Translations under genes and position numbers: made by a program | Notes under the pieces: generated by a model | What the model was told of the DNA's origin: nothing | Seen by the model: only the letters and a program-made list of their open reading frames with translations | The model's database searches: none | Shown here: positions 18,571 through 27,236 of the stretch, piece after piece | How positions within the stretch are numbered: position 1 is the stretch's first letter | Layout: each line of letters opens with the position of its first letter | NCBI GenBank assembly: GCA_049999725.1 | Contig: JBNGIS010020597.1 | Coordinates: 1 to 27,236 of the forward strand | Direction of reading: 5' to 3' | Length of the DNA: 27,236 bases | Origin: Haplomitrium mnioides | Taxonomy: Eukaryota > Marchantiophyta > Haplomitriopsida > Calobryales

Positions 18571-21225
18571 AAGCTACGGTTATTATGATGCTCTTTTTAG
18601 AAGACTAAAAGCTTAGTTATAGAGATATTATGCTTTCTTAACTTAGTTTTATTAAGCTGTTTCACAAATGAGGTTTGAGTTAAATAAACCTTAGCAACTT
18701 GAGTTATCAGAAAAGAATCTATGCTCCCATAAGGTATGTTGCTTTACTTTGAATCCAAACCATGTCGAGAGTCAAATAAAGCGAAGAAATTGCTCTCATT
18801 GTTTGTTGCGACCTTGGTTTTGCAATGAGTTTTTCTATTGTTGCTTTGAATCCAAAGTCCTTTGCTAGACAAACAACATCAAGAATCATTTATGTTGTTT
18901 GCAAATCCTAAGCACACATAGGTTTTGCTCTTGTTTCTTTCCAATCCGGTTTTAGTTAATGGCTGAGACTAAGGGTTTAGAACCGGGTTGATAGAGGTCA
19001 TCCAAAGAGGTAGGACTACCTGATCAGATCTGACACGAAAGAATACAACAAGATGCTCAACAAATTGGGTCTTAGATTGTCTATTATAATGACATTAGAG
19101 GGTACTTTTGGTTGGAAGCAATGGTCCAACTTCTCAGTGGAAGTCAACGTCGGGTGCTGGGAACGGACCGGGTAAAGGGATAGACTCAAGGCTTAGTCAA
19201 GACTAGTGGTCGTGGACTGAGTTGATAAGGAATGACTAAAGATGTGTGGCAATCCGGGGTTCCAACAACATCGGGTGAATATTATGAGAGGATAAGAGAG
19301 GGATGTCATACAAAAAATCTAAAAGTCCATTAGGTACATGTGGCCGCTAAATAGAGTCAATAGAGGAGGAAAGTATCTATACTACAAATGGGATGTCCTA
19401 GGTCGGGTACTCTAATTCAAGAACAGAGACAATGTTATAACATCTAAAGAGAAGTAATCCACTGCAGACTACAAACTCGTTGGACGGATTTATAAATCAG
19501 ATGGGATTCTAATCACGAAACTACTTGTCGACTTTATGGAGGAAAGATTTATTGAATACAAGGATACAACCATCAACAATTTACATTGCTAACTAGTTGG
19601 ATGGGATATGAGTCGAACTACTTCATAACACAAATTGAGCAAAAGGTGGATAATGCACTACTAAAAAACAAACAATTCAGCGCAGCGCAAACCATAAAGG
19701 CAAAACTTTTCATGTTATATATGTAAGGTTAAAAGTCTTTAGCCAACTACTGAGATGAATTACATCAAGGCTATCCGTCGGTTTCTTGAGCAACAAGATG
19801 AATCTCTAACTATCTAGTTTCCGATTGGAATGGGACTACTTGTAAGACTCAGACTCTTATGTTTGCTCAAATTACGTTGGAGCAACAACAGAAAGTAATA
19901 GCAGAAATAGTGATGAAATAAGAGAACAACAAAATATAGTAAGGAAAGCATACTCTTTTTTTCTAACAAAGTTCCTTCTTTTCTTCCATTCAATTGCTAA
20001 TATTAGGCACACAATAGAAGGCAAGAAACAATACTGTATATGACAGGTAGACTCCTCTTTCTTGGGCAATAGTCTCGTTTTCGGCACCTCTCTCAGACGT
20101 TCACATCAGATGACTAAGAACACAAAACACTAGCACTAGCACTCAAAATTTGGAATGACATGTTCATACAAAAACGGTTTCTATGATAGACTAAAAAAAA
20201 TCCACAAAATATGCAAACACAAAACAACAGTGCAATAACAGAGAGCTCTACTCTGGTTTACGGGTGATTTTTTTAGGACGTGTTGCAATTCTTCAAAGCC
20301 AATTCTTGATTTTTCCTCTTTTCCCACTTGAACTTCTTCTTTAGCTTTCTTGAAGTTGTAGTCCTTCTTCATGTCTCGCCAAATAGTTCAACTCATAATC
20401 TCAACATTCGTATTTTGTTGAAGTCTTGTTTTTTTTATTTGTATCAGGTTGCCTTAGGGTCAACATTGCGACCTCTTCATCTTCTGTTTACCTCTTTAAT
20501 TTCAATTATTCTTTGCTGGATAATATGATATTACTCTACTTTAGCAACTCGTTAAGATTTTTTTTTTAGATATTTGTCTATCCACTAGTACATTCACCAT
20601 TGTCTTTGTCACCTTCTTTCTCAATTTGTTTGACAACCAATGTCGCTAAGGAGCAGCCAAAAGAATCTCATCCTCCAGAAAGAATTTGAGATTTGGACAA
20701 CCTAGGAAAAAGGCATGCTTCAAGAAACTATAGTACAATGCGAGAGAGAATAGAGAGCAAATAGAGACGATGAAAAAAAAGAGAAGAAGAAGAATAAGAA
20801 AAAGAAGAAGAGCCAACTTTGATTCTTTTTTTTTTTTTTTAACCTGACATTGACATTTAGACTTAACAAAATATAACAAAAGCAGAAATAGGAACTTGAC
20901 TTTACATAAAGACTTCATTTTTAAAAGCACATATCTTTTCTAATAGCTTTTTTAATCTTTGTCTTCTGAGTGTCACATGAAAATTTTGGTAGCTTGCTTT
21001 TTGCTGATCTTTTTAGTATAATAATGTGTTCATATTCTAAATCTAATACATTTCTATTTTAGTACATGAATTTCTACACATTACAAATGTTCTCAGTTTG
21101 TTATCATGAGTCATTGTCACTTTCTAAAGTCGCTTCTATGTTGATGTTGAGTCGATGCAAGTTCTTCTGAGCTCTAATTGTGTACTTGAACACTTCTTAA
21201 TTCTATTTTGAACTCCATCTCTAGT
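18571..21225. other. Unrecognised intergenic stretch
   Basis: No gene or RNA recognised. Two weak palindrome-array units appear at about 18718 and 18905 (CCTAAGCACACATAGG). 18950-19500 is less AT-rich and reads like transposon-internal DNA, with no family motif in any frame. 20180-20930 contains Lys-rich minus-strand frames over low-complexity sequence (A/T and AAG-rich runs), which I do not accept as genes. A poly(T) run lies at about 20825-20841. Confidence 0.4.
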
Positions 21226-21260
21226 TGTAACAGTTGGCTTATTAGCTAGTGCAAGCATGA

Positions 21261-21692
21261 TGTTGTGCTATTTATAAGAAAACAAAGAGGAGTGAAGAAA
21301 GTGATAGAGATTCTTTTTACTTGCTTTTGAAGTTACTTTAAGTGAAGTGGTATAAGGTTACTTTTATAAAAATATGATAAGACACTTTTTGGGGTTGCAA
21401 TTGGAAGTGACTTGTAAGTGAAGGAAGAGGGATGACACCTTCTTCTCTTGTATAAGTAGAAGGGCTTTATAACCCCACTCCTCATTTTGGAGTTCCTCTC
21501 AAATCACTTGGGTTCTTTGGTTGCTTGGCTTTGCTTGCACTTTAAATCTTAGCTTGGGCTTTGAGTTGCATAACTCTATTAGAGTTATCTTGTAGTGAAT
21601 TTTCTTGCCTTATTGGCATTTGGTTGAAGAGCTCTATTAGAGTTCACTATGAGTTTTTACTCATTTGGAGTTTGTCTTTGAGTTTTTTTACA
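21261..21692 (+). mobile_element. Probable 5' LTR of Ty3/gypsy element 2 (left boundary uncertain)
   Basis: The right end is supported: the sequence ends TTTTTTTACA at 21692, immediately followed by a primer-binding-site match. TATAAGTAG at 21451 fits a promoter inside the LTR, followed by GGGCTTTATAACCCC. A TGTTGTGC at 21261 could be the 5' TG, but TGTAACAG at about 21226 is an alternative. Without the 3' LTR, which is outside the window, the start cannot be fixed. Near the 3' end, CTCTATTAGAGTT occurs twice, about 60 bp apart. Confidence 0.5.
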
Positions 21693-21710
21693 TAAGTATC
21701 AGAGCATTGG
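21693..21710 (+). promoter_or_regulatory. Primer-binding site of element 2 (initiator tRNA-Met type)
   Basis: TAAGTATCAGAGCATTGG resembles the plant retrotransposon PBS TGGTATCAGAGC, complementary to the 3' end of initiator methionine tRNA, with changes at the first three bases. It directly follows an LTR-like CA end and precedes gag by about 70-150 bp, as expected. Confidence 0.65.
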
Positions 21711-21762
21711 TTTTTTTTTTGTGGTGAGCTACATGGAGAATTAAGAAGTAGTGGCTTAAGAA

Positions 21763-22321
21763 ATGCAACAATGGCTTGAACATCTTTCATGCCTTTTGGA
21801 AGTAAGAATAAAAGAAAGAACAACTTTTCGAGAAGAAGAGAGTTATGGGTGATTTCCAACGTCAAAAACATTTGATAGGAAGATGGTTTGTGGTGGATCT
21901 GAGAACTCAATTAGATAGAGTCGCAAAGACTTGGTGGAGATATCAAATAAAAAAAACACAACATGAACTTATTGCTTTTATTGTTTCTTGGCGTGAATTC
22001 AAAGAAGTAGCAATTTCAAGATTTAGAGTTGTAGATGTCTCAAAAGTAGCAAGAGATTGATTGACCGAATTGAAGCAACTTGGTACAGTAAGAAGCTATG
22101 CTACATATTTTCAAGATACAATTATGCAAATTCTTGAAAGAGAAGAAGAACCACAAGACCGCTTTGTTTCGAGATTGAAGCCTCGCACGAGAATGGAGGT
22201 GACAATCAGAGAGCCCATTCAATTAGAAGAAGTGATGCACATGGCGAAGCAACATGACTTTTTACTTATTGATATAGAAACTAGATCACGTCCTCAACCA
22301 TTCAAACGACGCACTCATAAC
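21763..22321 (+). pseudogene. Ty3/gypsy gag (element 2), interrupted by the copia insertion
   Basis: A plausible start is ATG 21763 (MQQWLEHLSCLLEVRIKERTTF), with a frame change near 21845. From there the frame reads GDFQRQKHLIGRWFVVDL, VAKTWWRYQIKK, FIVSWREFKEVAISRF, then after TGA 22058-22060 TELKQLGTVRSYATYFQ, FVSRLKPRTRMEV and EEVMHMAKQHDF. This is the Ty3-type capsid pattern (A..WW, SW..F...F, L..L.Q.GSV..Y...F). It stops at about 22321, where the LTR of the copia element begins. The zinc knuckle and pol of this element are presumably on the far side of that insertion. It differs from the gag of element 1, so it is a separate family. Confidence 0.7.
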
Positions 22322-22542
22322 TGTTAGAGTTAGAGGCAGAGCAATCAATCACATATGCACACAACCAATGCAAGAATGTTCTTCACTATAAGGCATGAGC
22401 GCCAACAAATACAGAGGGGAAGAGAGAGCATAATGTGCATCTCAAGCAGCCCTATATATATACACCTAAGCTAACTGGCCTAATATAACTGTAAGCTAAG
22501 GTGGCTACCAAGTTAACCGACAGTTAGAGCTCGAAATCTCAA
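22322..22542 (-). repeat. 3' LTR of the copia element, 221 bp
   Basis: The plus-strand copy begins TGTTAGAGTTAGAGG and ends CGAAATCTCA, so both strands give TG...CA ends. A TATATATATA lies at about 22454-22463, suitable as an internal TATA region. The inner boundary is set by the adjacent polypurine tract (CGCGGGGGAG on the minus strand). The length is short for a plant LTR but within the copia range. Confidence 0.75.
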
Positions 22543-25500
22543 TACTCCCCCGCGAGCTCAAGATACACACTCCAAGCTGCTTTCGAAACCTATGCAGCTT
22601 CTCTGCTCCTGAAGCCTTAGTGAAAATATCAGCCAACTGCTCCTTAGTGCTGATGTACTGCAAGTCAATCACCCTAGCCAAAACCTTCTCCCTAACAAAA
22701 TGATAATGCACTTCAATGTGCTTTGAACGTGCATGAAAAACTGGGTTACTAGCTAGCTGAATACTGCTTATATTGTCACAATGGACCTTCACTGGGTCTC
22801 TTACAGGGACATCTACATCTTGCAAAAACTTAAGCAACCACATTACCTCACATGTAGCCATTGCTGCCCCTCGATACTCCGACTCTATGCTTGAGAGGGC
22901 AACAGTTGGTTGCTTCTTGCTGCTCCATGCAACTCCGGCACTTCCAAATGAAAAAACAAAGCCACTAGTAGATCTCCGGTCACCAGCACTTCCTGCCCAA
23001 TCTGCATCTGTAAAACCAACAAGCTGGAATGCACTATTGCTGTCATAAAACAGCCCAAACTGAAGTGTGGTTTTCACGTACCGAAAAATCCTGCGCACAG
23101 CATCCATGTGTGGCTTCCTTGGCGTTTGCATAAACTGACTAACCAGGCCTATAGCATAACTCAAATCTGGCATGGTGATGGTGCTATATATCAAGCTACC
23201 TACCATCTTCCTAAAGCTCGAAGGATGATCTAGTAATTCCCCTTCATGACTGACCAGCTTTGTGTTCTGATCAAGGGGTATGGCAATCAGTTTACAACCT
23301 GTCATTCCATATCTAGATAGCATCTCCAATGCATACTGCCTCTGAATCAACCAGATCCCCTTATCTGATTTGATCACCTCAATACCAAGGAAATGCCTGA
23401 GCTCACCTAGATCCTTCATCTCAAACTTCGAATGCAGCAAGTTCTTAACTTCCAAAATATCATCAAGACTACCTCCAGTCAAGATTAAATCATCAACATA
23501 TATGAGTATGAGCATGATTCCCTTCTCCGTCCTCCTGACATAAAGAGAATAATCTGAATTCAAAATCTGGAACCCAATAGTAACAAGACACTCACCAATC
23601 TTGTTCGACCATGCTCGAGGTGCTTGCTTGAGCCCATATAGAGCCTTCTTCAGCCTACAAACCTGATCTGGATGGACCAGATCTATTAATCCTTGTGGCT
23701 GTACCATATACACCTCCTCTTCCAGCTCCCCATGTAGAAATGCATTCTTCACGTCCATCTGGTGTAATGTCCACCGTTTTGTTGCTGCCACTGCAATCAC
23801 AGCTCGGACCGTGGTCATTCTGGCTACAGGGCTGAAAGTCTCCTCATAATCAATACCATGAGTCTGAGCATACCCCTTCGCTACCAGCCTTGCCTTAAAC
23901 CTGCTTACACTGCCATCTTCATGCCTCTTCACTTTGTAAACCCACTTACAATCGATAGCTTTCTTACCTGCAGGTAAATCGACCAGATCCCAAGTCTGGT
24001 TTTTCTCCAAGGCCTTCATCTCTTCAACCATTGCTGTAGTCCATATGCAATCACTTAGAGCCTCATGAAAAACAGCTGGCTCCTTCTCAATGATTACCTG
24101 AACCATGTAAGCATGGTGAAGTGCGAATGCACCCTTGTGCATTAATCTGTCCACTGGGTATCTTACCCTCTCACTTCTGCGTAGGGGTGGACTCTGTATT
24201 GGCTGTAATGGCTGCCCTTGTACACGAGTGGTTGCTGAAATTTCTCTCAGCTCCTCATCTGCATCATCATGGACACCACCAACACCTCCGATCTCCGAAT
24301 GTGAGCTAGTCGAGGCTTGCAACTCCATATTCCTGTTCAACCTCTCCTACAATATCCCACTGCTACTACACTCACCTTGAGGTCCACTGAGCTCCTGAAC
24401 TTGTTGATTCTCCTCAAGCATCACCTGCTTGCTTTTCACATCAACATGTGCATCAACAATCTTTGGGTTATACCAACTGCTCAGTTCATCAAAAACAACG
24501 TCTCTACTCACTCTTACCATACGTGAAGTAGGACAATAACACTTATACTCTTTCTGTTCATCTGAGTACCCTATGAACACACACTTCTCAGCTTTAGGAT
24601 CCAGCTTGCTTCTCGTCTCAGCTGGAACATGAACATAAGCAATACAACCGAAAACTTTCAAGTGTGAAATATCTGGCTTCCTTCCAGTGAACTTCTCTTC
24701 GGGTGTCATCCCATGTACAGCAGCTGTAGGCGTGCAGTTCATGATGTACACCGATGTAGCCACAGCTTCTGCCCAGTAGTGATGAGGCATACTCTTCTCA
24801 TTCATCAAAGCACGTGCTACCTCCGCAACATGCTGATTCTTCCTCTCAGCAACTCCATTTTGCTGAGGCGTATACTTGCAAGACTGTTGTCTCTTGATGC
24901 CTTCTCTCTGCAAGTATGAACAAAACTCTCCAGAAAAGTACTCACCTCCACCATCAGATCTAAGGCACTTGATGTGCTGCCCTTTCTACTTCTCCACCAT
25001 TGCTCAAAAATGTTTGAAGTGTGAAAACACCTCACTCTTCTGCTTCATGAAATAAATCCACATTTTCCTTGAGCAATCATCAATGAAAGTAACATAATAA
25101 GAACACCCACCAAGTGAAGCTGTTCTTGTAGGGCCCCATACATCTGAATGTACAACTTCCAGTGGCCTTCTAGCCGCATATGCTTCATGAGTGAATGGTC
25201 GCCTAGTTTGCTTAGCAAACTGACATGCTTCACATATCTTCTGCATGCCCTCCACCTTAAACTTTGGCAATCCATTTACAACTCCAGATGTCTGCATATG
25301 TCTCAACCTTGGAATGTTGACATGACCAATTCTCTTGTGCCAAATCTCAATATTTGACACTACTCCAGTGCCATGAGCAAACATTGCCTCAGTGACATTC
25401 GGTATACTCACATCCAACGTGAACATCCTGCCACTCTTCTTACCTGTAGTAATCAGGTTGCAATTGTTGCCCCAATCCTCTATATAAACTCCAGTAGGAT

Positions 25501-26770
25501 TGAATCTCACCTGCATATTTTGCTCTACACACTGCCCAACCGAAATTAGATTCTTTTGTATCCTAGGCACGTGTAAAACATCCTCCAAACACTTGGTCTC
25601 TCCATTCTCCATCATAACAGGAACACGACCAATCTTCTGGATAGGATGCATGGAAGAGTCACCGGTCTCAACATACCCAGGTGTACTCATATCTCTGGTC
25701 TCCTTGAACCACTCTCCATGACCTGTCATGTGGTTCGAACATGCGGAATCTATGAACCACTTATCCTCAACTCCAGCTTGTGCACTAGACACTGCTGAGA
25801 ATCCATGCTGCATGACAAACAACGACCCTTTGCCTGTATTGGATTCTGCATAATTACCATGTGCAGTGTTTCCTTTCATGTCATTCTGCTTCTTGTAACA
25901 ATCCTTAGCCATATGACCGGACTTGCCACAATAATAACACTCTGTACCTGACATGTTGTGCTGACCTCCACGTCCGTGGTTTCTCCCCCTGCCTCTGGTC
26001 TGGCCTTTGCTACCATACTGCTGTTGGGAGTTGGACTGTGTTGTTGCACTAGAGCGTCCTCTACCAATGTTATCTCTAGCTGTATTTCTGCCTCTTCCTC
26101 TACCCCGTTTCGAGTAGAACACCTGCTCAGTATTGCTTTGACTACTTGAGGCTCCCCCTCCAAGGTCAAGCTCTTCAGCTACAAGCATCGCGATGAGTTG
26201 CGCAAAGGAAGTGGTTCCCTCATGTGTCCTCATGGATGTCTTGAACTGCTTGTACTTCTTACCCAAACCATTCAAACATACAACAACCATGGCACTCTCT
26301 TTCACTTGCTCTCCAACATTTGCTAACTGCTCAGCCAAAGACTTAATCTTCAAAGCAAACGCATTGACATTCATCCTCTCCTTTTGCAGATTAAAGAACT
26401 CCATCTGCAAAGTCAACTTCCGTGCATCTGAAGTAACTGCATACCTCTCCTTGAGCAGATCCCAAACCTCCTTGGGTGTCTTGGCTGCCGACACATATCC
26501 CATCATCTTGTCGTCGACACTCATAGTCAACCAATAGAGAAGTCGATGTACCTTAGCAATGTGTGCTTTGTAACGCTGCATGTCATCAACAATTGGCGAT
26601 GTACCAAGTACAGGCTCCTCCTCTTCGCCTGTGATGAGTTCCCAAAACTCTTTCCCTTTGATAAAATTCGTCATACGGACTGACCAAACTGAATAATTGT
26701 GCTCATTCAGCTTGTCAGTCACAATCTGGGAGATACCATCCGCCACGTGAACACAATGTAAAAAAATCAA
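22505..26770 (-). pseudogene. Ty1/copia gag-pol polyprotein with three premature stops
   Basis: One frame throughout. Gag (UBN2-like) opens with ISQIVTDKLNEHNYSVWSVRM. A zinc knuckle CYYCGKSGHMAKDC lies at about 25897-25941. Protease WFIDSACSNHMTG (25721-25763) has DSA where DSG is usual. Integrase has HKRIGHV...CEACQFAK, then the three acidic residues in HSDVWGP, RSDGGGEY and NGVAERKN (25350-24830). RT has YVDDL at about 23489-23500. RNase H has GFTDADWAG and SSIESEYRGA (about 23010-22890), ending KHIEVHYHFVREKV and STKEQLADIFTKA. Stops are TGA 25004-25006, TAG 24986-24988 and TAG 24347-24349, all in or just after the integrase. There is no ATG at the expected start: a GTG at 26746-26744 (VADGIS) sits where copia gag usually begins with Met-Ala, so the start codon may also be lost. 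Pol ends inside the 3' LTR. Confidence 0.9.
22546..22555 (-). promoter_or_regulatory. Polypurine tract of the copia element
   Basis: Minus strand CGCGGGGGAG, three bases (TAT) before the LTR TG. The purine tract is the primer for plus-strand DNA synthesis. It is also translated, as the Arg-Gly-Ser near the end of the polyprotein frame. Confidence 0.7.
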
Positions 26771-27236
26771 CCAGGTAAATAGAATCAGGTGTCGAGATGA
26801 AATCAGAAAAAAAATTCTGGTTTCTATCCTCAGGAAATTTGCAGATCGGAAAACAGGACTCCCCTGTTTTAAACTAGTGTTTAAAGAGAGAAAAAATAAG
26901 ACCCCTATTAGTCAAATCACTTAATAGTTCTTATAGCATAGATGTTCTTATCACTAAGTTGTTCTTATGCAGGAAGTTCTTATAACTTGATAGTTCTTCT
27001 TCAAATAAGAACTAAGTTTAATATTAGAACGAAGACTTCATGAAGAGTTGAGAGAGCTCCTTCGTTGAGCTCCTCTCACGAAAAATAGGCCCCTTCGTGG
27101 TCTGCGCACGTCGACGTCGAAAAATCAGGACCCTCGTGGAATGCTGCGAATTTGTGGCTGGGTGCTGCGCGATCGAGTCTTCGATGCTACCGTTGCGCAA
27201 TTGTCGCATGCAGCCCTCTGTGGTTGCGATCCTGGC
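26771..27236 (-). other. Untranslated leader of the copia element
   Basis: This stretch lies between the window end and gag. No primer-binding site or LTR was seen, so the leader is at least 0.47 kb and the 5' LTR is further right. 26927-27015 carries about seven copies of GTTCTTA(T) or its complement in 90 bp. 27030-27236 is richer in GC and CpG than the rest of the window; the 61-codon frame there (27209-27024) shows no motif and is not called a gene. Confidence 0.5.
26927..27015. repeat. Clustered GTTCTTAT motifs in copia leader
   Basis: GTTCTTAT(A) recurs at irregular 15-20 bp spacing (AGTTCTTATAGC, TGTTCTTATCAC, TGTTCTTATGC, AGTTCTTATAAC, AGTTCTTCTTC), and once as the complement (AATAAGAACTA). 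The last two form a small inverted pair around TTCTTCTTCAAATAAGAA. Seen directly; role unknown. Confidence 0.6.

Larger units (their letters stand above)
22322..27236 (-). mobile_element. Ty1/copia LTR retrotransposon, nearly intact, 5' end outside window
   Basis: On the minus strand the element reads leader (27236-26771), gag-pol polyprotein (26770-22505), polypurine tract and 3' LTR (22542-22322). Integrase before RT is the Ty1/copia order. The 3' LTR ends in CA next to gypsy gag sequence (the five bases before the junction on the plus strand are ATAAC). The 5' LTR and the second copy of the target duplication are not in the window. Only three stop codons interrupt a 4.2-kb frame, so it is far younger than anything else here. 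Confidence 0.9.

Noticed and set aside
18950-19500. Group II intron, rRNA or organelle DNA
   Set aside because: No domain V hairpin, rRNA core sequence or organelle gene recognised; kept only as an unassigned block.
20181-20930. Lys-rich minus-strand frames (MKKDYNFKKAKEEVQVGKEEKSR and MLLKMKSLCKVKFLFLLLLYF)
   Set aside because: Low-complexity composition, no family motif, no supporting splice sites or partner copy.
27024-27209. 61-codon GC-rich frame at the window end
   Set aside because: It lies in the copia leader, has no family motif, and is short enough to arise by chance in GC-rich DNA.
1-27236. tRNA or other structured RNA genes
   Set aside because: No cloverleaf with a T-loop GTTCRANNC in the proper frame was found; the TATCAGAGC match at 21697 is a retrotransposon primer-binding site.

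Overview
The window looks like nuclear DNA from a land plant with a large, transposon-rich genome. Evidence: plant-type Ty1/copia and Ty3/gypsy proteins, GT-AG introns of about 0.1-0.4 kb, AT-rich intergenic DNA, and no bacterial gene packing. A seed-free plant (fern, lycophyte or bryophyte) or a gymnosperm is my guess, with low confidence. No intact host gene was recognised. Almost everything readable is a mobile element or a decayed gene.

Layout. (1) 1-6440 and about 12890-18570 are two diverged copies of one composite unit in opposite orientation, separated by about 6.4 kb. Each unit holds two divergent genes. Gene X (1-1324 minus; 16719-18570 plus) is a Cys-containing, transposase-like protein. 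Gene Y (1780-5494 plus; 13837-16259 minus) is a multi-exon protein with a ParB-like domain followed by a beta-class DNA amino-methyltransferase domain. They share a 0.45-kb intergenic region that holds a 22-bp block identical in both copies. All four genes are broken. (2) Arrays of short palindromes around the core ATGCGCGCAT sit in inferred introns of X and Y and just past the 3' end of Y. Flanking words are position-specific and partly shared by the two copies. (3) 6394 to about 12890 is a heavily decayed Ty3/gypsy element on the minus strand (gag, protease, reverse transcriptase, RNase H, integrase). (4) 18571-21225 is unrecognised. (5) About 21260-22321 is the 5' end of a second Ty3/gypsy element on the plus strand (LTR end, primer-binding site, gag). 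(6) 22322 to the window end is a much younger Ty1/copia element on the minus strand, inserted into that gag. Its polyprotein is one frame interrupted by only three stop codons, and its 5' LTR lies outside the window.

How it fits together. The X-Y unit is the part most likely to be undescribed. A phage/bacterial-style ParB-methyltransferase fusion lies head-to-head with a transposase-like gene and is studded with self-complementary, CpG-rich arrays. This suggests a eukaryotic mobile element, or former one, that carries its own DNA-modifying enzyme. The domain calls come from motif reading only. The mobility and the link between enzyme and arrays are inference.
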